NCBI GenBank assembly: GCA_964453655.1
Contig: CAYVSP010000025.1
Span: 1-8,514 of the forward strand
Length of the DNA stretch: 8,514 bases
From: CAYVSP01 sp964453655
Lineage (GTDB): Bacteria > Patescibacteriota > Saccharimonadia > Saccharimonadales > CAYVSP01
Direction: 5' to 3'
This document shows, piece after piece, positions 1 through 4,958 of this stretch (position 1 is its first letter; each line of letters begins with the position of its first letter). Position numbers and translations under genes: made by a program. The notes under the pieces are model-generated. The model worked only from the letters and a program-made list of their open reading frames with translations, made no database searches and was not told the origin of the DNA.

Positions 1-680
1 TTCGCGGACAAAGCTATTTGGTGCGAGGTATCTTTGAAGATTTTCCGCCTAATCCTCTACTGTTGACGGTTGACTTCAATCACGCTATTTTTCTACCGCT
101 TGGTTCTGCCGAAAACTTATTGGGGGCTACCCCGCCCTTATATCAGATATTTTCTAAGCCAAGTAACGGCAAGCAAATTGATGAAGTTGTGGCACGTCTT
201 AACGCGACTTTACTAAACGCCCATGGTGGTCAGCAAGACTTCACTATTTTGAAAGGAGATGATCAAATCGCTGCGGCCGGTGGTCTTCTGCATGCGGTTA
301 CTAATGCGGTGGCCGCCATTGCCATTATTGCTTTAATTATTGGTGGTATTAGCGTAATGAACGTTATGTTAGTGGCCGTTACTGAACGCACCCGTGAAGT
401 AGGCATAAGAAAGGCCATCGGAGCGACTAATCATCAAATACTAAGCCAATTTATGATAGAAGCGGGCTTGTTAAGTCTGATGGGCGGTGTTTTAGGCGTA
501 GTAGCGGCTTATATTCTGAGCTTCTTAATCAGGCTTTCCACTTCATTGGAGCCGGTCATACCACTCTGGATCGTGCTCTTGACTATCGGCGGCGCTTGCC
601 TGATCGGGGGGTTATTTGGCATAGCGCCGGCCCTCAAGGCGGCGCGCAAAGACCCTATTGAAGCCCTTCGCTACGAGTAA
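1..680 (+). CDS. ABC transporter permease, MacB/FtsX family (C-terminal part, 5' end outside window)
   Basis: Membrane subunit of an ABC exporter of the MacB/FtsX type, which couples a cytoplasmic ATPase to export or mechanotransmission across the membrane. The frame is open from position 3 with no stop, so the gene begins outside the window; the TTG at 18 is only the first start-like codon. About 90 residues of the extracytoplasmic core domain remain (RGIFEDFPPNPLL). They are followed by the FtsX domain: a first helix (IAIIALIIGGISVMNVMLVA), the cytoplasmic loop TERTREVGIRKAIGAT that is highly typical of the family, and two further helices. It ends in DPIEALRYE, the usual MacB C-terminus. 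The stop is TAA at 678-680. No intrinsic terminator follows directly; a small ORF converges on it 50 bp downstream. The family call is firm. The substrate is unknown, and the ATPase partner is probably upstream outside the window. Confidence 0.93.
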   Translation, partial: RGQSYLVRGIFEDFPPNPLLLTVDFNHAIFLPLGSAENLLGATPPLYQIFSKPSNGKQIDEVVARLNATLLNAHGGQQDFTILKGDDQIAAAGGLLHAVTNAVAAIAIIALIIGGISVMNVMLVAVTERTREVGIRKAIGATNHQILSQFMIEAGLLSLMGGVLGVVAAYILSFLIRLSTSLEPVIPLWIVLLTIGGACLIGGLFGIAPALKAARKDPIEALRYE

Positions 681-730
681 CTAAGCAGACATTTTAATTG
701 ATAAACGCCAGCTTTATGCGCTTTACTCAC

Positions 731-865
731 CTAAAGTCCCTGTTCTTTGAGGGCTGATATATGCTGTGGCCAAGCCTCTCTATCTTCTTCCAGCCACCAC
801 CTGAAACCATCTGTGTCGACTAGTGTTCGTGTGTTAAATTGCTTTGGTTTACGTTGACGTGCCAT
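731..865 (-). CDS. 44-aa Trp-rich hypothetical small protein
   Basis: Small ORF from ATG (865-863) to TAG (733-731) in the otherwise empty stretch after the permease. The evidence for translation is a perfect AGGAGG at 875-880 on the minus strand, nine bases before the ATG. The product has a basic N-terminus (MARQRKPKQF) and a central segment with three tryptophans (FRWWLEEDREAW, residues 21-32). It ends in EQGL. There is no membrane helix or signal peptide, and pI cannot be judged by eye beyond a basic head and an acidic middle. It matches no family I recognise. It converges with the permease gene, with 50 bp between the stops. A strong terminator at 958-983 insulates it from the gene upstream, so it should have its own promoter within 866-957; I see no convincing -35/-10 pair there. 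Confidence 0.6.
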   Translation of the reverse strand: MARQRKPKQFNTRTLVDTDGFRWWLEEDREAWPQHISALKEQGL

Positions 866-874
866 ATATAACAA

Positions 875-880
875 CCTCCT
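875..880 (-). promoter_or_regulatory. Shine-Dalgarno AGGAGG for the 44-aa ORF
   Basis: Read on the minus strand this is AGGAGG, a full anti-16S match with a 9-nt spacer to the ATG at 865. It is the main reason for calling the 44-aa ORF a gene. Confidence 0.7.
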
Positions 881-957
881 ATCAAATAACTAACCATTTT
901 GAGCTTAACCTTTAGTTAGGCTAGCCACTACGAGATATTTAACAAGCCCAGATATAA

Positions 958-983
958 AAACCCAGCCGGTATTGGCTGGGTTT
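958..983 (-). terminator. Intrinsic terminator (probably bidirectional)
   Basis: Perfect 10-bp stem AAACCCAGCC / GGCTGGGTTT with a 6-nt loop (968-973). On the minus strand the stem is followed by a T-rich run, TTTTTATAT when the stem's own Ts are counted. It lies 20 bp downstream of the TAA at 1004-1006 and so closes the small charged ORF there. On the plus strand the T-run is shorter (TTTATG), so termination in that direction would be weaker. Confidence 0.85.
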
Positions 984-1003
984 ATGTCTGGACTAGGGCT
1001 TAG

Positions 1004-1121
1004 TTAGGATGACTCACTATCCTCGGACTTATCTTCGTCTTTCTGACGGGCTACATTATCTCTCTTCTTTTGGTTAGCGAAAAGTTCCTCAATTGTTACA
1101 TCTTCCTCTTCCTGTGTCATG
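1004..1121 (-). pseudogene. Short charged ORF with apparent +1 frameshift at a T5 run
   Basis: On the minus strand an AAGGA-type ribosome binding site a few bases upstream leads into ATG at 1121. Reading proceeds MTQEEEDVTIEELF and then meets TAA after only 15 codons. At the homopolymer (five A on plus, 1080-1084; five T on the coding strand), dropping one T restores a frame. That frame continues with compatible, highly charged composition (ANQKKRDNVARQ, then acidic and Ser-rich) to TAA at 1004-1006. The intrinsic terminator at 958-983 follows 20 bp later, as for a real transcription unit. The joined product would be about 38 aa, probably disordered and with no recognisable family. It may be a decayed small gene, a sequencing or assembly slip at the homopolymer, or a +1 recoding site; the sequence cannot tell these apart. 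The two halves might also be unrelated chance frames. Confidence 0.4.
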
Positions 1122-1192
1122 TTATTCCTTTTCCCTTCTGGCATTAGTTTTTGGTCGCATTATTATGTAGCCTTTCTTGCCGCCATAGCAGC

Positions 1193-1215
1193 GAGAAATC
1201 TCACTTAGATTTCTC
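1193..1215 (-). terminator. Stem-loop just after the 156-aa membrane protein gene
   Basis: Perfect 9-bp stem GAGAAATCT / AGATTTCTC with a 5-nt loop (1202-1206), starting 4 nt past the TAA at 1220-1222. No T-tract follows on the minus strand, so it is not a classical intrinsic terminator. It may act as a 3'-end stabiliser or a weak terminator. Confidence 0.45.
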
Positions 1216-1219
1216 TTAA

Positions 1220-1690
1220 TTAACTATTGCTAATAGCAATCTGCTGCTCGATCGCTGTTTTATTACTTACTTGAGTAACTCGTCGTTTCGTTAGTGAAGA
1301 GAGATTTATAACCGCTAAATTAGTGAATGATCGTTCGTATTCCGGTACCTCAAGGCTGGCCAAGCAAGCCACAATGCCACCCTCGATTAGCAGCACAATG
1401 TCTATGTAAGGTATTAACAGGCCCGAAGCTCGGCTACCGAACAAAAGACTGCTAAGGCCGCAATAAAACAGTGCGACAGAAAGCAACCTCAAGCTCCATA
1501 TAATAAGCTGCTTTCCGATAGGTAGCAGCCAGTTATGAAATAGCAAGAAAAACGCCAATAGGAGTCTGCCAACAATCCATGGTTTACTGAATCCAACAAT
1601 GTAAGAGTACTCGGCATCGTGTAGGCCTAGCCCTATCAAACTAGTCATAATTAATATGCCGCTGAACAGGATAGTTATAAATTTTGTCAT
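1220..1690 (-). CDS. Hypothetical four-helix membrane protein, 156 aa
   Basis: Integral membrane protein of no family I recognise. Four hydrophobic segments are visible at about residues 4-22, 38-57, 62-85 and 92-113. They are followed by a polar, probably cytoplasmic, C-terminal tail of about 40 residues with a KRR cluster (135-137). The short basic segment GSRASG lies between helices 3 and 4. The start at 1690 is well supported by AAGGAGG at 1695-1701 on the minus strand with a 4-nt spacer. The gene is preceded by the strong terminator at 1774-1798 and followed by a stem-loop, so it is probably a single-gene unit. No catalytic motif, signal-peptidase site or transporter signature is visible. 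The arrangement would suit a DoxX- or DUF-type small membrane protein, but I have no residue-level support for any of these. Confidence 0.75.
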   Translation of the reverse strand: MTKFITILFSGILIMTSLIGLGLHDAEYSYIVGFSKPWIVGRLLLAFFLLFHNWLLPIGKQLIIWSLRLLSVALFYCGLSSLLFGSRASGLLIPYIDIVLLIEGGIVACLASLEVPEYERSFTNLAVINLSSLTKRRVTQVSNKTAIEQQIAISNS

Positions 1691-1773
1691 CTTACCTCCT
1701 TGACTTTTAGCTCATAATCTAAACTGCATTAAACCTTTAAAATTTGCTTGGTGCTGTTAAAAATGTCGCAATT

Positions 1774-1798
1774 AAAAAAGCGCCCTAGCGGGCGCTTT
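1774..1798 (-). terminator. Strong intrinsic terminator
   Basis: Perfect 9-bp GC-rich stem AAAGCGCCC / GGGCGCTTT with a 4-nt TAGC loop. On the minus strand the run of As at 1774-1779 gives TTTTTT following the stem. It lies 20 bp beyond the stop of the 69-aa gene (1818) and closes that transcription unit. Confidence 0.92.
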
Positions 1799-1817
1799 GC
1801 TGTTTTGGCCAGCAGAT

Positions 1818-2027
1818 TTAGTATCCGCTGCCGCCACTACTGCGCAAGAACAGGAACCAAATTAGCGCGTAAACCACGCCAGCCACAACTATATAAAGAA
1901 GAATCCATTGCCAGAGCGGACGCTTACCATAGCCCTTTTTTTGGGGCGATGCTGGTGCCGTTGTTGGGGTCTGAGGCGATGTATCTTGTGGTGGTGTTGA
2001 TGTTGGTGGTTGATTTTGCGGGTCCAT
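1818..2027 (-). CDS. 69-aa Pro/Gln/Thr-rich single-span membrane protein
   Basis: Small protein with a low-complexity N-terminus rich in Pro, Gln and Thr (residues 1-30, MDPQNQPPTSTPPQDTSPQ and on). A basic patch follows (KKGYGKRPL), then one long hydrophobic helix (about residues 39-62, WQWILLYIVVAGVVYALIWF) and a Gly/Ser tail (RSSGGSGY). No signal-peptide cleavage site is visible; the basic residues before the helix suggest the disordered part stays in the cytoplasm. The start is supported by AAGGAG at 2033-2038 with a 5-nt spacer and a TATAAT at 2055-2060. A strong terminator follows directly. Proteins of this architecture are common in Saccharibacteria-like genomes (general knowledge). 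No function can be assigned; an anchor or adaptor role is only a guess. Confidence 0.8.
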   Translation of the reverse strand: MDPQNQPPTSTPPQDTSPQTPTTAPASPQKKGYGKRPLWQWILLYIVVAGVVYALIWFLFLRSSGGSGY

Positions 2028-2054
2028 TGAAACTCCTTATGGTTACTTTTAGTT

Positions 2055-2060
2055 ATTATA
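2055..2060 (-). promoter_or_regulatory. -10 box TATAAT upstream of the 69-aa gene
   Basis: Perfect TATAAT on the minus strand, 27 nt before the ATG at 2027, giving a short leader that includes the Shine-Dalgarno AAGGAG. No convincing -35 lies at 16-18 bp upstream. It sits in the 46-bp gap after the methyltransferase stop, so the 69-aa gene can be expressed apart from the Nudix/methyltransferase operon. Confidence 0.5.
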
Positions 2061-2073
2061 CGCTTTCTTGCTA

Positions 2074-2643
2074 TTAGGCTTTCTTTAATACCATAAGATT
2101 ATTTATGAGCCAGCCCATGTGATAACCGCTGGCTATAATGATTCTTAGATACAACTCGTCAATTTGGTCACGTTTAAAGCCTTTTGCGTCAAAAATTCCT
2201 TGCCAATATTCTTTGGGCTGGCAATTAATATGACCCTCGCCTCCCTGACCTGGTTGTGCAGCCGAGAAGATAATAGTATCAGACGTTTCGATGAGATGGG
2301 TGATGGCGGCAGGCGCACCCTGCGCAGGAATGTGCTCCAATACTTCCAAGCAAATAGCTAAATCGGCGCGCTTTTTTATTGACTGTTTTGTTATGTCACG
2401 AAGCAAGATTGCCTGACGGGGAATTTGCAGTACTTTATCGCTGATAGCATGAGGGGCGTTATCTACTCCGGTAACTTTGATGCCTAAGTCTAGAAATGGT
2501 TTTAAGTAAAGACCGGTGGCGCACCCAATGTCTATAACTGATTGCGGGTCATACTTCCAAATGAGGATATCGGCTAAGCGTCTAGCTTGTTCGCCTTCTT
2601 CCTCGTTGATCTGCTTGTAATAATTGAGACTGTAATCACTCAT
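2074..2643 (-). CDS. Class I SAM-dependent methyltransferase, 189 aa
   Basis: Transfers a methyl group from S-adenosylmethionine to an unknown acceptor. The Rossmann-type SAM pocket is clear. Motif I is VIDIGCATG (residues 36-44). An acidic residue ends strand 2 (GVD, D61). Motif IV/post-motif is CLEVLEHIP (98-106), a signature of the Methyltransf_11/23 small-molecule and glycan methyltransferases. A GEGHINCQPKEYW segment (135-147) probably lines the acceptor site. The length is normal for a single-domain enzyme. The ATG at 2643 overlaps the stop of the Nudix gene by 8 nt (ATGAGTGA), and no independent Shine-Dalgarno is obvious, so translation is likely coupled. The substrate cannot be inferred. 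Pairing with a Nudix hydrolase suggests nucleotide-linked or nucleotide-sugar metabolism, but this is weak. Confidence 0.9.
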   Translation of the reverse strand: MSDYSLNYYKQINEEEGEQARRLADILIWKYDPQSVIDIGCATGLYLKPFLDLGIKVTGVDNAPHAISDKVLQIPRQAILLRDITKQSIKKRADLAICLEVLEHIPAQGAPAAITHLIETSDTIIFSAAQPGQGGEGHINCQPKEYWQGIFDAKGFKRDQIDELYLRIIIASGYHMGWLINNLMVLKKA

Positions 2644-3139
2644 CTTTAATATATCCCGCTTTCATCATAGTTTCTTTGCCTCCCGGTATCTGTGTTATTT
2701 CAGATAGTTCCTTTGGGCTAAACCAACGTAGCATAACTAGGTCATCGCCCGGAAGCTGTATTTTATTAAGCTCTGCTGAAGTTTTGTTCAAACGGATATC
2801 GAAGTAGTTAAAATCCATTTTGCACCACACTACCTCACCGCTCTTTAGAGTTTTTTGGGACTCGCCTTTACTTTTAACTGCCAGTTTCTTAATTTTTGCC
2901 GCCTCTAGATTGATACCTAGTACCTCTTGGTTAATTTCGCGCCGCAGGGTATCCTCAAATGTCTCATTTCTTTCTTGTCCTCCCCCAGGTATATGCCAAG
3001 CGTTAGGATAAACGCCTCCTTTGTTTGGGTCTTTTTTGCCCATTAGCATTTTGCCATCTTTGCTTAATATATAAGCCGCGACTATTTCTCTGTGGATTTC
3101 AGGAAGTTTATTTACATTTCTTGGAGACAATCCATTCAT
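2636..3139 (-). CDS. Nudix hydrolase, 167 aa
   Basis: Hydrolyses a nucleoside diphosphate linked to another moiety; the substrate class cannot be read from sequence. The Nudix box lies at residues 53-76: GG..., Glu at +6 (E59), then RRE and QE before LGI. Two departures from GX5EX7REUXEEXGU are visible. The first Glu of the EE pair is Gln (Q71), and one extra residue precedes the final Gly. E69 and E72 remain for metal binding. The fold start (REIVAAYIL, 17-25) and the conserved NAWHIPGGG (46-54) are typical. The C-terminal LRWFSPKEL (137-145) is a usual Nudix end motif. The start at 3139 has no Shine-Dalgarno; instead a -10-like element sits directly before it (see promoter entry). It overlaps the methyltransferase by 8 nt and is first in that two-gene operon. 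Confidence 0.9.
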   Translation of the reverse strand: MNGLSPRNVNKLPEIHREIVAAYILSKDGKMLMGKKDPNKGGVYPNAWHIPGGGQERNETFEDTLRREINQEVLGINLEAAKIKKLAVKSKGESQKTLKSGEVVWCKMDFNYFDIRLNKTSAELNKIQLPGDDLVMLRWFSPKELSEITQIPGGKETMMKAGYIKDE

Positions 3140-3145
3140 AACTGT

Positions 3146-3156
3146 TTCATATAATA
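3146..3156 (-). promoter_or_regulatory. Promoter abutting the Nudix start codon (candidate leaderless)
   Basis: On the minus strand TATTAT (3151-3156), preceded by TGC (an extended -10, TGnTATTAT), overlaps TATGAA (3146-3151). TATGAA is 6 nt and TATTAT 11 nt before the ATG at 3139. Either gives a 5' leader of 0-5 nt, and no Shine-Dalgarno is present. No clear -35 is seen. Confidence 0.5.
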
Positions 3157-3171
3157 GCAGCTAATATTTTT

Positions 3172-3384
3172 CTAAGACTTGCCGTTTAGATACTTACTGG
3201 CAACACTGAGTGCGAACGACGGCAAAATGACAAAAACTGTTAGCATCAGTAACTTTTGAAATAACCGGCTAAGATCAGATGGTTGTGAACCATTATCAAA
3301 AGAACCTGTCAAAACCATTAAAATTCCCAAGACACCAAAGACAATAGAAGCACAAACGAACACTCTTGTAGCTACTTTCTGCAT
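3172..3384 (-). CDS. 70-aa two-helix membrane protein, hypothetical
   Basis: Small integral membrane protein with two hydrophobic helices (about residues 7-27, RVFVCASIVFGVLGILMVLT, and 45-66, LLMLTVFVILPSFALSVASKYL). They are joined by a polar loop (SFDNGSQPSDLSRLFQK). I chose the ATG at 3384. The same frame extends up to 3543, but that extension runs antisense through the YdeI-like gene. An extended -10 (TGC TATACT, 3391-3396) lies exactly 6 nt before this ATG, fitting a leaderless message. It matches no family I recognise. The stop is 32 bp upstream of the Nudix ATG, so read-through into the Nudix/methyltransferase operon is possible, although that operon has its own promoter-like element. 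Confidence 0.68.
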   Translation of the reverse strand: MQKVATRVFVCASIVFGVLGILMVLTGSFDNGSQPSDLSRLFQKLLMLTVFVILPSFALSVASKYLNGKS

Positions 3385-3390
3385 AGTTTT

Positions 3391-3396
3391 AGTATA
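3391..3396 (-). promoter_or_regulatory. Extended -10 (TGC TATACT), 6 nt before ATG 3384
   Basis: Minus strand reads TTGC-TATACT-AAAACT-ATG: a -10 hexamer with the TGn extension and 6 nt to the start codon. Transcription would begin at or within a base or two of the A of ATG. There is no Shine-Dalgarno. Confidence 0.5.
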
Positions 3397-3409
3397 GCAA
3401 GAACTGAGG

Positions 3410-3415
3410 TAGTAT
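3410..3415 (+). promoter_or_regulatory. -10-like TAGTAT, 6 nt before ATG 3422
   Basis: Plus strand reads TAGTAT-AGATTT-ATG, facing away from the minus-strand promoter at 3391-3396. A GAGG at 3406-3409 is 12 nt from the ATG, too far for a good ribosome binding site. A leaderless start is the simpler reading, though TATAGA at 3413-3418 is an alternative hexamer. Confidence 0.4.
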
Positions 3416-3421
3416 AGATTT

Positions 3422-3727
3422 ATGAACGCGAAGGAAATTGCTGACGGCACTGTACATAAAATGCCGGCAGATCTTAAGAAGGCATTGACGACTTCGCCTA
3501 AAGCACTTGCCGCCTGGGAAGATATCACCCCCCTAGCCCGCAATGAGTGGATTTGTTGGACAGTAACGGTGAAACAGCAAAAAACTCGATATGAACACGT
3601 AAAGCGTGTGGTTTCTGAACTGAAAACAGGAAAACGGCGCCCTTGCTGTTGGCTGGGCTGTATTCACCGTCCCGACAAACCGATAAGCCAGTCAGTCCAA
3701 TGGGCGCTTGGTAGACAGTCTAAGTGA
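3422..3727 (+). CDS. YdeI/OmpD-associated family protein (C-terminal OmdA-like domain), 101 aa
   Basis: Belongs to the family annotated as bacteriocin-protection, YdeI or OmpD-associated proteins; the biochemical role is not established. The diagnostic stretch is residues 16-72. It runs from ADLKKALTTSPKALAAWEDI through LARNEWICWTVTVKQQKTR to HVKRVVSELKTGKR, the helical C-terminal domain of the family. A Cys-rich tail RPCCWLGCIHRPDK (73-86) follows. Longer homologues carry an N-terminal DUF1905-like part, which is absent here. No membrane segment is visible. The start at 3422 has a promoter-like TAGTAT 6 nt upstream and no good Shine-Dalgarno. The stop TGA overlaps the GTG of the next gene by 4 nt (GTGA), so the two are co-transcribed and probably translationally coupled. 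I favour this frame over the antisense frame because of the family match. Confidence 0.85.
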   Translation: MNAKEIADGTVHKMPADLKKALTTSPKALAAWEDITPLARNEWICWTVTVKQQKTRYEHVKRVVSELKTGKRRPCCWLGCIHRPDKPISQSVQWALGRQSK

Positions 3728-4299
3728 AAAAATTTAAACAGTATTTATGGCTTAGCCAGGTCAATTTATTCGGTTGGCTGATTCTCTGTAGTTTTATCGC
3801 ATCAAGTGTTGTTTTTAACAACGGTGGCGTTAGCAATTACGGTAATCATTATGGCACTGTTATACCCTATACAATCGCGTTTTTAGGAAATATTATCTAT
3901 ATAGACTTGGCCGCTGAATCGCTTATGCTCATGGGCCGGCAATTCAAATATCTTGCTCGTTACTTGAGCATACTTAGTGCTATTACATTGGTGGTTTTCG
4001 TTAGCACATTTCCACGTCGTTTTGGCGTCATCTTTTCAGATATCCATGACAATGTAAGTATTGCCCTATTAAGTTACGAATTACTGTTGGCTATCTGGCT
4101 TTTAATAAAGAGACCTGTCCTTGACACCTTTGTCTACATACTAATTATGGTCGCGGGTTCATCGGTGGCTCTGCTTTCAGCCGTACATATAGTCCATTTT
4201 ATGTTCATCGGGCAGATAGTCGGTGCTTTAGGCTTTGCATTACTTTTAGTGCTGATTTTTCCGAAAGTAATCAGTGCTGAAATGGATAAAAAGCCATAA
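3724..4299 (+). CDS. Six-helix membrane protein, DUF998-like (tentative), 191 aa
   Basis: Polytopic membrane protein with six hydrophobic segments at about residues 14-31, 47-69, 79-95, 111-129, 134-153 and 157-178. It has a short basic N-terminus (MKKFKQY) and a charged C-terminal tail. The FNNGGVSNYGNHYG loop between helices 1 and 2 and the FSDIHDN segment (104-110) before helix 4 resemble DUF998-type proteins, but this is from memory of pattern and not a search. The start is GTG, inside the GTGA overlap with the YdeI-like gene. No independent Shine-Dalgarno is visible, so translation is expected to depend on the upstream gene. The function is unknown. Nothing indicates a transporter or enzyme active site beyond the His residues (H107, H155, H158). 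Confidence 0.78.
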   Translation: MKKFKQYLWLSQVNLFGWLILCSFIASSVVFNNGGVSNYGNHYGTVIPYTIAFLGNIIYIDLAAESLMLMGRQFKYLARYLSILSAITLVVFVSTFPRRFGVIFSDIHDNVSIALLSYELLLAIWLLIKRPVLDTFVYILIMVAGSSVALLSAVHIVHFMFIGQIVGALGFALLLVLIFPKVISAEMDKKP

Positions 4300-4313
4300 T
4301 GCTTAGATCTCTC

Positions 4314-4359
4314 TAGCTGACTTGCTTAGAACTAAGTATTACAGTCAGGTTATGAAATT
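4314..4359 (+). repeat. 46-nt direct repeat, copy R1
   Basis: Starts TAGCTGACTTGCTTAGAACT and ends at GGTTATGAAATT. It matches copy R2 (8446-8491) with 7 differences and no gaps. It contains a near-perfect inverted repeat CTTAG-AA-CTAAG (4325-4336) nested in CTGACT (4317-4322) / AGTCAG (4343-4348). It lies in the convergent gap between the six-helix protein and the CYTH gene, and its ATG (4352-4354) opens only a 22-codon frame antisense to CYTH. Confidence 0.8.
4317..4348. other. Potential hairpin between convergent genes
   Basis: CTGACT / AGTCAG (6 bp) closes a 20-nt loop that itself contains CTTAG-AA-CTAAG. No T-tract follows on either strand, so it is not a classical terminator for the two convergent genes. 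It may be a protein-binding palindrome within repeat R1. In R2 the outer stem has one mismatch. Confidence 0.35.
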
Positions 4360-4361
4360 CA

Positions 4362-4877
4362 CTATACTGGAAAGCCAGCTTCAGCAATATTGGAATTGCC
4401 GAATCGCTTATCTGCTGTAACGTCTGCTCCAAACCAATGAGGCGGAATGAAGGTGTCTGCTTCTGAAGTTGAACCAAATTCTACTTCTGCAAGTATATGT
4501 CCTGCATTATCACCTTCAAATACGTCAAGCTCAATGGTATAGGCGCCGTATGGTATCTCATAACGTGTCTTTTCTAACCTTCTACCTCTAGTGCCTGGCC
4601 ACATCCTATCAAATTGGGATTCAGTAATTTCACACTCAAGTTCTACCCGCTCGGCTGCATGGCCTTCCGGCGCACCTTTATAGGTCCAGAAATATTGGTC
4701 TCCCTTGCGCCTTATTCTCACAGCTGCTTCCGGCGCATTAGATAGGTAGCCTTGATATATTTTCTTGCTCGGCAATCTATCTAAGCCAAGCCCTTCGGGC
4801 AGTGCATTAATAACAAACTTACGTTCAATTTCTGTTGTGACTAGAGGTTCATGTGGTGTAGGAACATCCATACTCAT
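4362..4877 (-). CDS. CYTH domain protein (triphosphate tunnel metalloenzyme), 171 aa
   Basis: Member of the CYTH/TTM superfamily, metal-dependent enzymes acting on triphosphate-containing substrates such as inorganic tripolyphosphate. The signature ExExK is TEIERKF (E16, E18, K20). Further tunnel-lining charged residues are visible: VRIRR (53-57), TYKG (65-68), ERVELECE (76-83), TRYEIP (104-109), IELDVF (115-120), AEVEF (130-134) and TADKRF (154-159). The order matches bacterial stand-alone TTMs of the tripolyphosphatase type. There is no CHAD domain, and the length is normal for a single domain. The start is uncertain: ATG 4877 is chosen, ATG 4871 is possible, and a TTG at 4883 sits where transcription would begin from the TATAAT at 4889-4894. 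No Shine-Dalgarno is present. It diverges from the helicase across 81 bp. Confidence 0.88.
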   Translation of the reverse strand: MSMDVPTPHEPLVTTEIERKFVINALPEGLGLDRLPSKKIYQGYLSNAPEAAVRIRRKGDQYFWTYKGAPEGHAAERVELECEITESQFDRMWPGTRGRRLEKTRYEIPYGAYTIELDVFEGDNAGHILAEVEFGSTSEADTFIPPHWFGADVTADKRFGNSNIAEAGFPV

Positions 4878-4888
4878 AATCAATAAGT

Positions 4889-4894
4889 ATTATA
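4889..4894 (-). promoter_or_regulatory. -10 TATAAT for the CYTH gene
   Basis: Perfect TATAAT on the minus strand, 11 nt before ATG 4877 (5 nt before TTG 4883). The predicted transcript has a leader of about 4-5 nt at most, with no Shine-Dalgarno. No convincing -35 is seen. Confidence 0.55.
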
Positions 4895-4908
4895 TAAATT
4901 CAAAGTTT

Positions 4909-4922
4909 TGCAAGCATGAGCA
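4909..4922 (+). repeat. 14-nt direct repeat, left copy (TGCAAGCATGAGCA)
   Basis: An exact copy recurs at 6777-6790. The pair brackets the helicase gene and its promoter. The left copy lies between the divergent CYTH and helicase promoters. Confidence 0.7.
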
Positions 4923-4946
4923 CTTAATCTCTAGTAAAGAAGCCTC

Positions 4947-4952
4947 TATAAT
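4947..4952 (+). promoter_or_regulatory. -10 TATAAT for the helicase gene (leaderless)
   Basis: TATAAT-GTAGTT-ATG: a perfect -10 exactly 6 nt before the ATG at 4959. TTAATC (4924-4929) is a weak -35 candidate at 17 bp. No Shine-Dalgarno exists between the -10 and the ATG, so the message would be leaderless. Confidence 0.65.
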
Positions 4953-4958
4953 GTAGTT

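Noticed and set aside
671..730. 19-codon minus ORF (GTG, MSKAHKAG...) directly after the 44-aa ORF stop
   Set aside because: Too short, no ribosome binding site of its own, and it runs into the permease 3' end; only its proximity to the 44-aa stop favoured it.
1748..2077. Plus-strand open frame of 109 codons
   Set aside because: Antisense to the 69-aa Pro/Gln/Thr-rich gene and starting upstream of its terminator hairpin; the minus-strand gene has a Shine-Dalgarno, a helix and a terminator, so this is a shadow frame.
3385..3543. 53-codon upstream extension of the 70-aa membrane protein to a start at 3543 (minus)
   Set aside because: It lies wholly antisense within the YdeI-like gene, which has a family match, and the ATG at 3384 has a well-placed extended -10. 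The extension lacks a ribosome binding site.
4314..4359. Integron attC, or a standard dif site, for the 46-nt repeat
   Set aside because: GTTATGA does not fit the GTTRRRY core and there is no matching RYYYAAC partner. The arms around the centre show only weak symmetry to XerC/XerD arms with the wrong central spacing.
4352..4420. 22-codon plus ORF starting in repeat R1
   Set aside because: It runs antisense through the CYTH 3' end and has no continuation; kept only as a hint that R1 is a remnant gene start.
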